Shown here piece after piece: positions 1-7,689 of a stretch of DNA of 57,632 nt. The stretch spans positions 1 through 57,632 of the forward strand of contig JAFYYG010000057.1 of assembly GCA_017557625.1 (NCBI GenBank), given 5' to 3'. Under the pieces are notes generated by a model that was given only the letters and a program-made list of their open reading frames with translations, did not search any database and was not told the origin of the DNA. Source of the DNA: Muribaculaceae bacterium. GTDB taxonomy: Bacteria; Bacteroidota; Bacteroidia; Bacteroidales; Muribaculaceae. The translations under genes were made by a program, and so were the position numbers. Each line of letters starts with the position of its first letter. Position 1 is the stretch's first letter.

Positions 1-592
1 GCGTAGTCCACTCACTGAAGCAGTTGTTGTAGAGCTCTTGAATCTGCTCCTGCGACGGCATGCACCACTCTGGACCCCAGTTGGCAGTGGCGGCATCGTC
101 CTCTGGGTCAAGTTCTAACTTATTGTCAATAAAGCCATTGTAGCCATAGCTACTGATATTGCAGTACTTGGTAAATGTGTCATAGCTGCCCATGCACCAC
201 TGGTAGGTGCTCCAGTCATAGACTTCCTTGGGCGTGGTCTCACCCCAGGCAAAGTTGTCGCCATATTCTTCGGGACTATTGGCGCCCACGTTCGTCGTCG
301 CCCACAAGGTGCCACTAGGAAGTCCTAGATCCACATAGGTGTGTTCAGTGGGGTGATAGTTGCCGAGCAGAATGTCATAGATAAAGGTGATATCCGAAGC
401 TGTAATGTTGCCGTCGCCATTGACATCGGCAGTATTGTAATAAGTCATGTCATTGTTGAGCAGGTAGTTGTAAAGCTCAGTAATGTCGGATGCTGTAACG
501 CATCCGTCACCATTTACATCACCCTTGACAGCAGCAACTACTGCCAAGTTGTAAGCGACAATCGCTAAAAGTGTGAGTAATAATTTCTTCAT
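1..592 (-). CDS. Secreted protein with N-terminal dockerin module and FISUMP-like domain (partial)
   Basis: The reading frame starts with ATG at 592 and stays open to the left edge (197 codons seen), so the C-terminus is missing. Residues 1-22 form a signal peptide (MKKLLLTLLAIVAYNLAVVA). Residues about 24-79 hold two dockerin-type Ca-binding repeats, GDVNGDGCVTASDIT and ADVNGDGNITASDIT, each followed by a YxxLL helix. Then comes YVDLGLPSGTLWATTNVGA and a GDNFAWGETTP stretch, typical of the Fibrobacter succinogenes major paralogous (FISUMP, TIGR02145-like) domain found in Bacteroidales surface proteins. The dockerin lies before the main domain, whereas the four other dockerins in this window end their proteins. 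Its partner and substrate are unknown. A full promoter lies at 654-685. Confidence 0.8.
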   Translation of the reverse strand, partial: MKKLLLTLLAIVAYNLAVVAAVKGDVNGDGCVTASDITELYNYLLNNDMTYYNTADVNGDGNITASDITFIYDILLGNYHPTEHTYVDLGLPSGTLWATTNVGANSPEEYGDNFAWGETTPKEVYDWSTYQWCMGSYDTFTKYCNISSYGYNGFIDNKLELDPEDDAATANWGPEWCMPSQEQIQELYNNCFSEWTT

Positions 593-653
593 AAAAATGT
601 TGGTTTATAAGTTAATAGAAAGGTTTAAAATTCAATGCAATATCTCATTTCTG

Positions 654-685
654 CAAAGATAATCATTTTTTTAATTAACACCAAA
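654..685 (-). promoter_or_regulatory. Bacteroidetes-type promoter of the FISUMP gene
   Basis: On the minus strand, TTTG (682-685) is followed after 20 nt by TATCTTTG (654-661), matching the Bacteroidetes -33/-7 consensus. The start codon lies 62 nt downstream of the -7 box. Confidence 0.65.
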
Positions 686-832
686 TATTTGCTCATTATT
701 CGGTTTCCACTTGTCTTGAATCAGGTTCTATATATCAGATGTCAGAGAGTGTCTTTTTGGAGTCTGACCTCTGTTTTTCTGTGAAAAAATAAAGTTTCGT
801 GTTTAATCGTTCCACATTATTATAAAAATTAC

Positions 833-840
833 TAACTTTG
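833..840 (+). promoter_or_regulatory. -7 box upstream of pheT
   Basis: TAACTTTG matches TAnnTTTG and lies 96 nt before the pheT start codon. A clear -33 TTTG is not visible at the usual spacing, so the match rests on the -7 box. Confidence 0.5.
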
Positions 841-936
841 CAACTTGATTGGAAAAATGGGTTCTCTTTTTATTGGAAAAACACCCATATTCAACCATGT
901 AAAAGATTGATATTAAAACAAATAACAACATAAAAC

Positions 937-3402
937 ATGAACATTTCATTAAAATGGTTGAAACAATACCTTGACTTTGACCTCACGGCTCAAGAGGTGG
1001 GTGATGCGTTGACATCGCTCGGACTTGAGGTGGGTGCAGTCGAGGAAGTAGAGACAATTCGTGGCGGACTCAAAGGCATCGTGGTGGGCAAGGTGCTCAC
1101 TTGTGAGCCTCACCCCAACAGCGACCACCTGCATATTACTAGTGTCGATTTAGGCAATGGCAAGGAACCCGTGCAGATTGTATGCGGTGCTCCCAATGTT
1201 GCTGCGGACCAGAAGGTGATAGTGGCAACTGTTGGCACAGTGCTGTACGATGGTGACAAGGAATTTGTGATTAAGAAATCCAAACTTCGCGGCACCGAGT
1301 CGTGCGGCATGATTTGCGCCGAGGACGAGATTGGCATCGGCAGCGACCATGCCGGCATTATAGTGCTGCCCGACGACGCTGTTGTTGGCACACCTGCCGC
1401 CACCTATTATCGCATCGAGAGCGACTGGCTCATAGAGGTTGACCTTACCCCCAACCGCATTGACGGCGGTTCGCACTATGGCGTTGCCCGTGACCTAAAC
1501 GCGTGGCTCAAGCGTCACGGCAAGGACGGAAATCTGCGTCGCCCCAGCGTTGACGACTTCAAGATTGACCGTGAGGACGGCGCAATTCCTGTGGAGGTTG
1601 TCACTGGCGAGGCTTGTCCGCGCTACTGCGGCTTGACCATCCGCAACGTGAAGGTAGGGGAGAGCCCCAAGTGGCTCAAGGACTACTTGACCACCGTTGG
1701 CCAGCGTCCCATCAACAGCATAGTAGATATCACCAACTATATCCTGCTTGGCACCAACCAGCCACTGCACTGCTTCGACCTTAACAAGATTAAAGGCGGC
1801 AAGGTGGTGGTTAAGACCTGCGAGCCAGGCACCAAGTTCACCACCCTCGACGGTGTGGAGCGCACGCTCACCGACCGCGACCTGATGATTTGCAACGCCG
1901 AGGAGCCTATGTGCATAGGAGGCGTGTTCGGCGGTCTTGACAGCGGCGTTACCGAGGAGACCACCGACATCTTCCTCGAGGCGGCCTATTTCCATCCCAC
2001 ATGGATACGTAAGAGCGCGCGCCGCTTTGCTCTGAACACCGACGCTTCGTTCCGCAATGAGCGCGGCATCGACCCCAATGACGTGGTTTACAACCTCAAA
2101 CTCGCCGCAATGCTCATCAAGGAGATTGCCGGTGGCGAGATTTGCGGCGAGATAGTTGACATCAAGCAGCACGACTTCCCCGGTTTCCCCGTGGAATTGC
2201 GCTACGACTATGTCAACAACCTCATCGGCAAGAACCTCGACAAAGAGACCGTTAAGAGTATCGTTGAGAGCTTGGAGATGAAGATTGAGAACGAGGACGA
2301 CGAGAAACTCAATCTCGTGGTGCCCACCTATCGCGTTGACGTGCAGCGTCCCTGCGACGTGGTAGAGGACATCCTGCGTGTGTATGGCTACAACAATGTG
2401 GAGATTGGCGACCAGGTGAAGAGTTCGCTTTCCATCAAGGGAATGGTTGACTTCCGCGACGATATGCAGGAGCTTATCTCCAACCAGCTGAGCGCGCAAG
2501 GCTACTACGAGATAATGAACAACTCGCTCACTGCACAGAGCTACTATGAAGGCTGCGAGACCTATCCCGAGGTCAACTGCGTGCATGTGATGAACCCATT
2601 GAGCAGCGACCTGTGCCTGATGCGCCAGACCCTGCTGTTTGGTGGACTTGAAAGCGCTGCGCGCAACATCAACCACAAGAACCCCAACCTCAAGATGTAT
2701 GAGTTTGGCAATGTTTATCACTTCAGTCCAGAGGCCAGCAACGAGGAAGTGGCACTCGCGCCTTATAGCGAGAAGACCGCCCTTGGCATCTGGCTCACTG
2801 GCGAGAATCACGGCGACAGCTGGAACGACAAGTCCCGCAAGCTCAATTTCTATGACTTGAAGGCAACAGTCGAGAACATCTTCCGCCGCTTGGGAATCGC
2901 TGAGCGCGACCTCATGCAAGAGGAGTTCAAGAATGATGTGTTTGCTCTGGGTCTCGCCTACAAGAATCGTGGCGGCAAGCTCATCGCCGAGCTTGGAATT
3001 ATCACTGCCGAGCAGCACAAGAAGACTCACTGCACACAGGTGGTTTATTTCGCCGAACTTGACTGGAACGCCACCTGCAAGATGGCAGCAAAGGCCAAAA
3101 CTAAGTTTGCCGACCTTCCCAAGACGCTGCCCGTTCGCCGCGACTTGGCGTTGCTCGTTGACGGCGACGTGACTTACGCCGACATCAAGAAGGTAGTTGA
3201 GCAGAGTGAGCGCCACCTGCTGCGCGGCGTGAACCTCTTCGACGTTTATGAGGGCAAGAACCTCGAGGCAGGCAAGAAGTCTTACGCCATCAGCATCATC
3301 TTGCAAGATGACGTGAAGACTCTGCAAGACAAGCAAATCGACGCTGTGATGAACAAAATCATCGCCAACCTCGAGAAGCAAGTTGGAGCGAAGCTGCGCT
3401 AA
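937..3402 (+). CDS. pheT: Phenylalanine--tRNA ligase beta subunit
   Basis: This 821-residue protein is the beta chain of the cytoplasmic alpha2-beta2 enzyme that charges tRNA-Phe. Length and domain order match the bacterial family: N-terminal residues 1-40 (MNISLKWLKQYLDFDLTAQE), an EMAP/OB-type tRNA-binding domain at about 42-150 (HPNSDHLHITSVDLG, IVCGAPNV), the B3/B4 editing region at about 210-395 (RPINSIVDITNYILLGTNQP, FRNERGIDP), the B5 domain, a catalytic-like core and a C-terminal FDX-ACB anticodon-binding domain (LPVRRDLALLVDGDVTYADI). The alpha subunit gene is not adjacent. The stop codon TAA is also the first part of a TAATGCACAAT repeat. Confidence 0.97.
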   Translation: MNISLKWLKQYLDFDLTAQEVGDALTSLGLEVGAVEEVETIRGGLKGIVVGKVLTCEPHPNSDHLHITSVDLGNGKEPVQIVCGAPNVAADQKVIVATVGTVLYDGDKEFVIKKSKLRGTESCGMICAEDEIGIGSDHAGIIVLPDDAVVGTPAATYYRIESDWLIEVDLTPNRIDGGSHYGVARDLNAWLKRHGKDGNLRRPSVDDFKIDREDGAIPVEVVTGEACPRYCGLTIRNVKVGESPKWLKDYLTTVGQRPINSIVDITNYILLGTNQPLHCFDLNKIKGGKVVVKTCEPGTKFTTLDGVERTLTDRDLMICNAEEPMCIGGVFGGLDSGVTEETTDIFLEAAYFHPTWIRKSARRFALNTDASFRNERGIDPNDVVYNLKLAAMLIKEIAGGEICGEIVDIKQHDFPGFPVELRYDYVNNLIGKNLDKETVKSIVESLEMKIENEDDEKLNLVVPTYRVDVQRPCDVVEDILRVYGYNNVEIGDQVKSSLSIKGMVDFRDDMQELISNQLSAQGYYEIMNNSLTAQSYYEGCETYPEVNCVHVMNPLSSDLCLMRQTLLFGGLESAARNINHKNPNLKMYEFGNVYHFSPEASNEEVALAPYSEKTALGIWLTGENHGDSWNDKSRKLNFYDLKATVENIFRRLGIAERDLMQEEFKNDVFALGLAYKNRGGKLIAELGIITAEQHKKTHCTQVVYFAELDWNATCKMAAKAKTKFADLPKTLPVRRDLALLVDGDVTYADIKKVVEQSERHLLRGVNLFDVYEGKNLEAGKKSYAISIILQDDVKTLQDKQIDAVMNKIIANLEKQVGAKLR

Positions 3403-3466
3403 TGCACAATGCACAATTCATAATGCACAATGGCAATGCACTATCACAATGCATAATTCATAATTT
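3400..3466 (+). repeat. Phrase repeat (TGCACAATTCATAA type) after pheT
   Basis: Variants of AATGCACAAT and AATTCATAAT alternate for about 65 nt, beginning in the stop codon of pheT and ending just before the cupin gene. Related copies are at 26930-26948 (reverse orientation) and 42944-42975. Confidence 0.75.
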
Positions 3467-3475
3467 ATTGCAACT

Positions 3476-3814
3476 ATGAAAATAGACTTCAATGAACTGC
3501 CTCTCAATGTCGCCGCTAATTTCAAAGGTGGCGAGGGAGAGTATGTGTCTCGGCGTTTTGTTGACGAGAACAACAAGATAATGCTCGGCAAGCTTGAGCC
3601 TGGATCGTCGATAGGTTACCACAGTCACGACATCGATAGCGAGATTATGTATTTTCTCGAGGGCGAGGCTACTGTGCTCACCGACGAGGGCGAGGAGACA
3701 CTGCTGCCAGGTCAGGCGCATTACTGCCCCAAGGGTCGCAGCCACAGTCTCATGAACCGTGGCAGCGTGCCGCTAGTTTTTGTGGCGGTGGTGCCTGTGC
3801 ATGGTGAAAGTTAA
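3476..3814 (+). CDS. Cupin-domain protein
   Basis: This 112-residue protein is a single small beta-barrel cupin. Motif 1 is visible as GYHSHDIDSEIMYFLEG (His, His and Glu as probable metal ligands). Motif 2 is PGQAHYCPKGRSHSLMN (His). Single-domain cupins of this size bind a metal and serve varied roles as isomerases, dioxygenases or ligand sensors; the sequence does not say which. It sits between pheT and yebC on the same strand, separated from each by repeat-rich spacers of about 70 nt, so it may be co-transcribed with them. It has no signal peptide and is probably cytoplasmic. Confidence 0.85.
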   Translation: MKIDFNELPLNVAANFKGGEGEYVSRRFVDENNKIMLGKLEPGSSIGYHSHDIDSEIMYFLEGEATVLTDEGEETLLPGQAHYCPKGRSHSLMNRGSVPLVFVAVVPVHGES

Positions 3815-3845
3815 GTTCTAAAAATCTAGGTAATCTAGAAAACTA
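3815..3845 (+). repeat. CTAGAA-type phrase repeat after the cupin gene
   Basis: TTCTAAAAATCTAGG and TAATCTAGAAAACT follow immediately after the cupin stop codon. The same phrase recurs at 34190-34259 and 42972-42994. Confidence 0.55.
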
Positions 3846-3885
3846 AAAACAAAGAATAAAAAACTAACAATAATAATCAAAAATT

Positions 3886-4611
3886 ATGGGAAGAGCTTTT
3901 GAATATCGCAAAGCAAGGAAACTGAAACGCTGGGGCAGCATGTCCCGCACGTTCACTAAGATTGGTAAGGAAATCACTATGGCAGTAAAGGCCGGTGGTC
4001 CTGACCCAACAGCAAACTCGCGTCTGCGTGCCTTGATGGCCAATGCCAAGGCTGCCAATATGCCTAAGGACACCGTTGAGCGCGCCATCAAGAAGGCCAG
4101 CGACAAAGACGCCAGCGACTACAAGGAGGTGATTTACGAGGGATACGGACCTCACGGCATCGCAATCCTCGTGGAGACCGCTACCGACAACACCACTCGC
4201 ACCGTTGCCAACTTGCGCAGCTACTTCAACAAGAAGGGCGGCACACTGGGCAACTCGGGCAGCGTGGCGTTCATGTTCACCCACAAGGCCTACTTCCATG
4301 TAGAGCCTAAAGAGGGCGTTTCTCTCGAAGACCTCGAGCTCGAGCTTATCGACTTTGGTGCCGAGGAGATAGAGCAGGACGAGGAGGAAATCATCATCAG
4401 TGCTGCTTTTGAGTCGAACGGCGACATCCAGAAATATCTGGAGGAAAACGGATTTGAAATCAAGAGTTCGGAGTTCGTCTATGAGCCTGCCGACTACAAA
4501 GAGCTAAACGAGGAGCAGACAGCCGACATGGACAAGCTCCTTGAAGTGCTCGAAGAGGATGACGACGTGCAAAACGTCTTCACAAACATGAAAGAGGCTG
4601 GCATGGACTGA
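3886..4611 (+). CDS. yebC: YebC/PmpR family protein (TACO1-like)
   Basis: This 241-residue cytoplasmic protein has the usual YebC length. The N-terminus shows the family signature: KRWGSMSRTFTKIGKEIT, then an internal MAVKAGGPDPTANSRLR and NMPKDTVERAIKKA. The acidic C-terminal half matches domains 2-3. Family members were described as DNA-binding regulators; some have since been linked to translation of proline-rich or slow-translating sequences, so a translation role is equally possible. It is the third gene of the pheT-cupin-yebC run, and a hairpin with a T-tract lies 120 nt downstream. Confidence 0.95.
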   Translation: MGRAFEYRKARKLKRWGSMSRTFTKIGKEITMAVKAGGPDPTANSRLRALMANAKAANMPKDTVERAIKKASDKDASDYKEVIYEGYGPHGIAILVETATDNTTRTVANLRSYFNKKGGTLGNSGSVAFMFTHKAYFHVEPKEGVSLEDLELELIDFGAEEIEQDEEEIIISAAFESNGDIQKYLEENGFEIKSSEFVYEPADYKELNEEQTADMDKLLEVLEEDDDVQNVFTNMKEAGMD

Positions 4612-4731
4612 TTGTCCCGACGAACGATTCGAGACAATACAATTGGCTAGTGAAAGATAAAGCCGCATTCTGGAGACTTTGCGGCAATCTTTTGTCAATT
4701 TCGATGAAAGATTTTTGTAACTTTGCATTGG

Positions 4732-4770
4732 TGCTGTGGCGATGTGACTTCGCCGCAGCATTGTTTTTTT
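4732..4770 (+). terminator. Intrinsic terminator downstream of yebC
   Basis: GCTGTGGCGA (4733-4742) pairs with TCGCCGCAGC (4750-4759) across a 7-nt loop, with one G-U pair. It is followed by a T7 run at 4764-4770. Confidence 0.7.
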
Positions 4771-4888
4771 AAAAAAATAGAAATAACATGATTTGAAGCA
4801 GAAGAATCCAATATTTTTCTTAAAATCTATTTACAAATATAAAAGCAAGTTAAATATGGGGCAAAAATCGCACTTTTTTGCTGAAAAA

Positions 4889-4921
4889 TTTGGACGGAGA
4901 CCGCAGAAGGCTGTAAATTTG
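4889..4921 (+). promoter_or_regulatory. Promoter of the candidate small RNA
   Basis: TTTG (4889-4892), a 21-nt spacer and TAAATTTG (4914-4921) match the Bacteroidetes consensus. The box is followed by no ORF but by a structured stretch ending in a terminator. Confidence 0.6.
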
Positions 4922-4927
4922 CATCAG

Positions 4928-5075
4928 TTTTCATGGTATTAGTTTTTAAGGTTATAAAAAATCAATCGTCGTGAGACGAAGTTTCTTTTTCATTTTTGTT
5001 TTAAGGTTTATGTTAATGGTATTAGAAGGTTAATTAGTTAAGCAATCCCCGGCGTGATGCCGAGGATTTTTTTTT
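4928..5075 (+). ncRNA. Candidate small RNA of about 148 nt
   Basis: The unit has its own promoter (4889-4921) and a strong intrinsic terminator, and has no ORF. ATGGTATTAG occurs twice (4933-4942 and 5016-5025) and AAGGTT three times (4948, 5003, 5026). They frame a small hairpin, TCGTC-GTGA-GACGA (4966-4979). The design (Bacteroidetes promoter, conserved-looking core, terminator) is like that of Bacteroidales-specific structured RNAs such as the Bacteroidales-1 motif, but I cannot confirm identity with any Rfam family. The 5' end is inferred from the -7 box. Confidence 0.5.
5044..5075 (+). terminator. Intrinsic terminator of the candidate small RNA
   Basis: AATCCCCGGC pairs with GCCGAGGATT around loop GTGAT, with one mismatch, and runs into nine T residues. 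Confidence 0.8.
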
Positions 5076-5140
5076 GCTATTACACAACCCATTCTTGAAA
5101 GTGGAAACCATTATATAGCATAGTCTCTACTGAGGGATGT

Positions 5141-5485
5141 TTAATAAAAATTAATGTTGCCGTAACGGTATTGAAGCCCTTGTATAATGCCTGATTTGAT
5201 TTGACTCATAAAATTTCCTCTTACGAAATAGTGCCAAAGACCTCCAAGGAAGAATATGACCCAAAAATCGCAGTTGCCGTTGATAGTCAGTTTTGTTGTG
5301 CCTTTTTTTGGTTTATGCTTGATAAGAATATTAGCACTTACAAAAGAGTTTTTACGAATACATACCCAATCCCTTAGGCGATGAACTTGTTTCACTTTGA
5401 ATTGAGGGAATCTCTCACGTGCAATGGCTTCAATGGTGTTGAGGTCTAGAGCAGGAGAGTAATCGATTGTAATGCGGTTTGCCAT
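5141..5485 (-). CDS. Hypothetical protein, 114 residues
   Basis: I do not recognise this protein. It starts MANRITIDYSPALDL and is basic in the middle (KHKPKKGTTKLTING). Near residues 70-88 it has an aromatic, hydrophobic stretch (CDFWVIFFLGGLWHYFV) that could be a membrane segment. The tail is FMSQIKSGIIQGLQYRYGN. There is no signal peptide. The next gene (5523-7448) is read in the same direction and lies 37 bp upstream of this one, so the two may be co-transcribed. Codon use looks like ordinary coding sequence and no overlapping ORF competes. Confidence 0.6.
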   Translation of the reverse strand: MANRITIDYSPALDLNTIEAIARERFPQFKVKQVHRLRDWVCIRKNSFVSANILIKHKPKKGTTKLTINGNCDFWVIFFLGGLWHYFVRGNFMSQIKSGIIQGLQYRYGNINFY

Positions 5486-5522
5486 AAAAGTTTGTATTTT
5501 TTGTTGTTTGAAAAATAATGTA

Positions 5523-7448
5523 TTACTTCACATTGTTGTTGTTGAGTAGTTTGCTGTTTTTGCTGTTTGCGGGCATAAGTTTTGCATTAGGTGACTTGCG
5601 GTTGAAGCTGTTTCCTGTAACTTTAAAGTTGTTGTTGTTGAGATTGGCATTGCCTGCGAATGCTTCCTCTCCGTTGAGGTCAATGTTGTTGCCTTGCATC
5701 TCCACAAGTTTGGGTGTGGTTTTGAAATCAACAACCTTCTCACTGGTGATGGTGTTGTTCTTGAGCTTGAGAGTGGCATTGCTGTTGTCGCTGACAAAAA
5801 TGCACTTGGTGGGAGCGATTGTGCAGCTTTCAGCATCCATTGATGTCACCCCCTTGCTGACGGTAGATGAAGGTAATGCCAATGAACAGTTATATAGATT
5901 CACTGAATTTACCGTGTTGAAATAGGTGTCGATTAATCCGTCGCCAGTGATGGTGACTCCTGTTGCCTTCACATTCATGGCCTTGCCTTTGACATGAGGA
6001 GCAAACAAAGAGTTTGCCTTGGTTCCATTGGCAAGATTGATGGTGACGTTGTTCAGTTCAAATTGTGGAGCAAAACTGGTTGCACCAAAGATTGAGAATA
6101 TCTCACTCAACGACCATTTGCTGTCGTTGCGTGGGTGTAGTTTGTTGTCGATGTTGACGGTGACATTTTCGAGAACCACTTTGTCGGTACGGCTACGAAT
6201 GGACCCGAAGAGTCGGTCCTTCTTGATGTCGAAGGTGGTGTTGCGCACAGTGAAAACATCACCCTTAGCTCCTTCGCTCACGTTGAGGATATATTGTGAG
6301 CCATCGAGTAGCAAATAGTCGTCGTTAATGCCAAAGTAGCATCCGTCAATGACATTGTTGCGAGTCATCGACATGAACTCGGTCATGCTTTCCTGCTTTG
6401 GACCTGTGGCGCAACGAGTAAAGCGGCTATTGGTCACAGTTATATTATTGCTGCATGTGGAGATGTCAACCCCCTGCAGGCAATATTCCGCAACCATGTT
6501 GTCAACCTGACAATTGCTGGCATGGAAACCCACAGGCTGGTAAATGATGTGGCTTGCTGTGCAGTCGAGGCACTTCACATTGCGTATGATGCGCTTGTTG
6601 CTGCGCACTCCCACCGACATGCCGTTTTGCCGCATCTCAAAGTGGCATCGCTGAACGATAATATTCTCGCTGCGTTTGTTGTCGCTGTCAATCTCAAACT
6701 TTATGGCATCATCGGCTATGCCCATTGAGGCAATTTTATCGGTTTTGAGCAGAAAAGCATTGCTGGAGTTGTAGCGCACGCCGTTGAAGGTTAGTTCGTC
6801 CTTAGTATAGATAGGGGGAAAGTCGTGCACGCCTTGGAATCCCACCCACCTCATATCGTGGATATTTAAGTTGTTGCAATTTACAAATCGAAGACACATA
6901 ATCATTGTGCCACCATTCAGCTCCATATTGTTTGCATCTCTTATAAAGACAATTTTCACATTCTCGCCGCTGTAGAAACTTCCGTTGAAGGTCATCTTTA
7001 CTCCGTTGCTGCCACTGAGCAGTTGCGCCAGCTGCTGAAAAGCGCGGGTGTTGTCGGTGCCCTGGTTGCGGGTAGTATTGATGCGCATTCCCTTGTAGGT
7101 GTAGCTATGAGGTTTGCTCGTCATGTTTGGCACAAGACCTAAGTTGGTGGCATAGAGCTGCGAGTTGACGATGTTGAGGTTAGTGAGGTTGCAGTTCTCA
7201 AATGCCACGCTAGTGCCGTTGAGCATCACCTTTATGTTTCGTCCTGTGATGGTGGCATTTGCTATCTTGCCGCCATTTTGAAACACAAGCGTACTGCCGT
7301 CGCCCACGGTGATAGTGCCACCCTTGATGGTGCGAGAGATGTAGTGAGTGGTATTGGGCTGCCGCAGCGAGTTCACATTCTGTGCGGCGCAGCTCATCAA
7401 CGTTGCCGCCAGAACAAGCATCAAGGTTATATGTAAAAATCGTTTCAT
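5523..7448 (-). CDS. Lipoprotein with right-handed parallel beta-helix
   Basis: I chose the ATG at 7448 (MKRFLHITLMLVLAATLMSC) because it gives a signal peptide with lipobox LMSC. The longer start at 7475 lies only two nt from the promoter box. The mature protein (about 620 residues) is Asn-, Thr- and Val-rich with repeated short strands such as NVTVNI, NIIVQRCHFEM and NNITVTNSRF, typical of parallel beta-helix proteins (pectate-lyase fold). No catalytic signature of a named lyase or GH28 family can be fixed by eye. It is probably anchored in a membrane and may bind or cut a polysaccharide. It does not end in a dockerin. Confidence 0.75.
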   Translation of the reverse strand: MKRFLHITLMLVLAATLMSCAAQNVNSLRQPNTTHYISRTIKGGTITVGDGSTLVFQNGGKIANATITGRNIKVMLNGTSVAFENCNLTNLNIVNSQLYATNLGLVPNMTSKPHSYTYKGMRINTTRNQGTDNTRAFQQLAQLLSGSNGVKMTFNGSFYSGENVKIVFIRDANNMELNGGTMIMCLRFVNCNNLNIHDMRWVGFQGVHDFPPIYTKDELTFNGVRYNSSNAFLLKTDKIASMGIADDAIKFEIDSDNKRSENIIVQRCHFEMRQNGMSVGVRSNKRIIRNVKCLDCTASHIIYQPVGFHASNCQVDNMVAEYCLQGVDISTCSNNITVTNSRFTRCATGPKQESMTEFMSMTRNNVIDGCYFGINDDYLLLDGSQYILNVSEGAKGDVFTVRNTTFDIKKDRLFGSIRSRTDKVVLENVTVNIDNKLHPRNDSKWSLSEIFSIFGATSFAPQFELNNVTINLANGTKANSLFAPHVKGKAMNVKATGVTITGDGLIDTYFNTVNSVNLYNCSLALPSSTVSKGVTSMDAESCTIAPTKCIFVSDNSNATLKLKNNTITSEKVVDFKTTPKLVEMQGNNIDLNGEEAFAGNANLNNNNFKVTGNSFNRKSPNAKLMPANSKNSKLLNNNNVK

Positions 7449-7476
7449 GATGTCAGGTATCTCAGTAATAATCATG

Positions 7477-7484
7477 CAAAGATA
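7477..7484 (-). promoter_or_regulatory. -7 box of the beta-helix lipoprotein gene
   Basis: On the minus strand this reads TATCTTTG (TAnnTTTG), 28 nt before the chosen start codon. Confidence 0.55.
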
Positions 7485-7622
7485 AGTATTATTTTGATAA
7501 AAATAACAATCGAGGGTTTAATAATCTGTTTTGACAGCTTCTTTTCCCCATGCTTTTCCCTATGCTTTTTATGAATGGTAATACTATGTCTTCCAGAACT
7601 GGTTCAAAGAGAACAATAATGA

Positions 7623-7658
7623 ACCCGAGCCATAGTGATTAATCGCTGTGGCTCGGGT
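7623..7658 (-). terminator. Hairpin downstream of the alpha-amylase gene
   Basis: ACCCGAGCCA pairs with TGGCTCGGGT across a short loop. It lies 32 bp past the amylase stop codon, with modest T-content on the minus strand. Confidence 0.6.
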
Positions 7659-7689
7659 GTTAAATTTGAATTCTGAACTAATCAAGCCA

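Larger units (their letters stand above)
593..936. other. Divergent intergenic region between the FISUMP gene and pheT
   Basis: This 344-bp AT-rich stretch holds the promoters of the two divergent genes (654-685 minus, 833-840 plus). I see no ORF, RNA gene or strong hairpin in the remainder. Confidence 0.6.
4612..5140. other. 529-bp non-coding region with a terminator and a probable small RNA
   Basis: No credible ORF is present. The stretch contains a -7-like box TAACTTTG at 4718-4725, a hairpin terminator at 4732-4770, and a second promoter-to-terminator unit at 4889-5075, annotated separately as a small RNA. The last 65 bp hold nothing I can name. Confidence 0.6.

Noticed and set aside
1495-3414. 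639-codon open frame antisense to pheT
   Set aside because: It lies fully opposite a conserved essential gene, has no recognisable domain, and its low-complexity Val/Leu/His composition is that of an antisense shadow.
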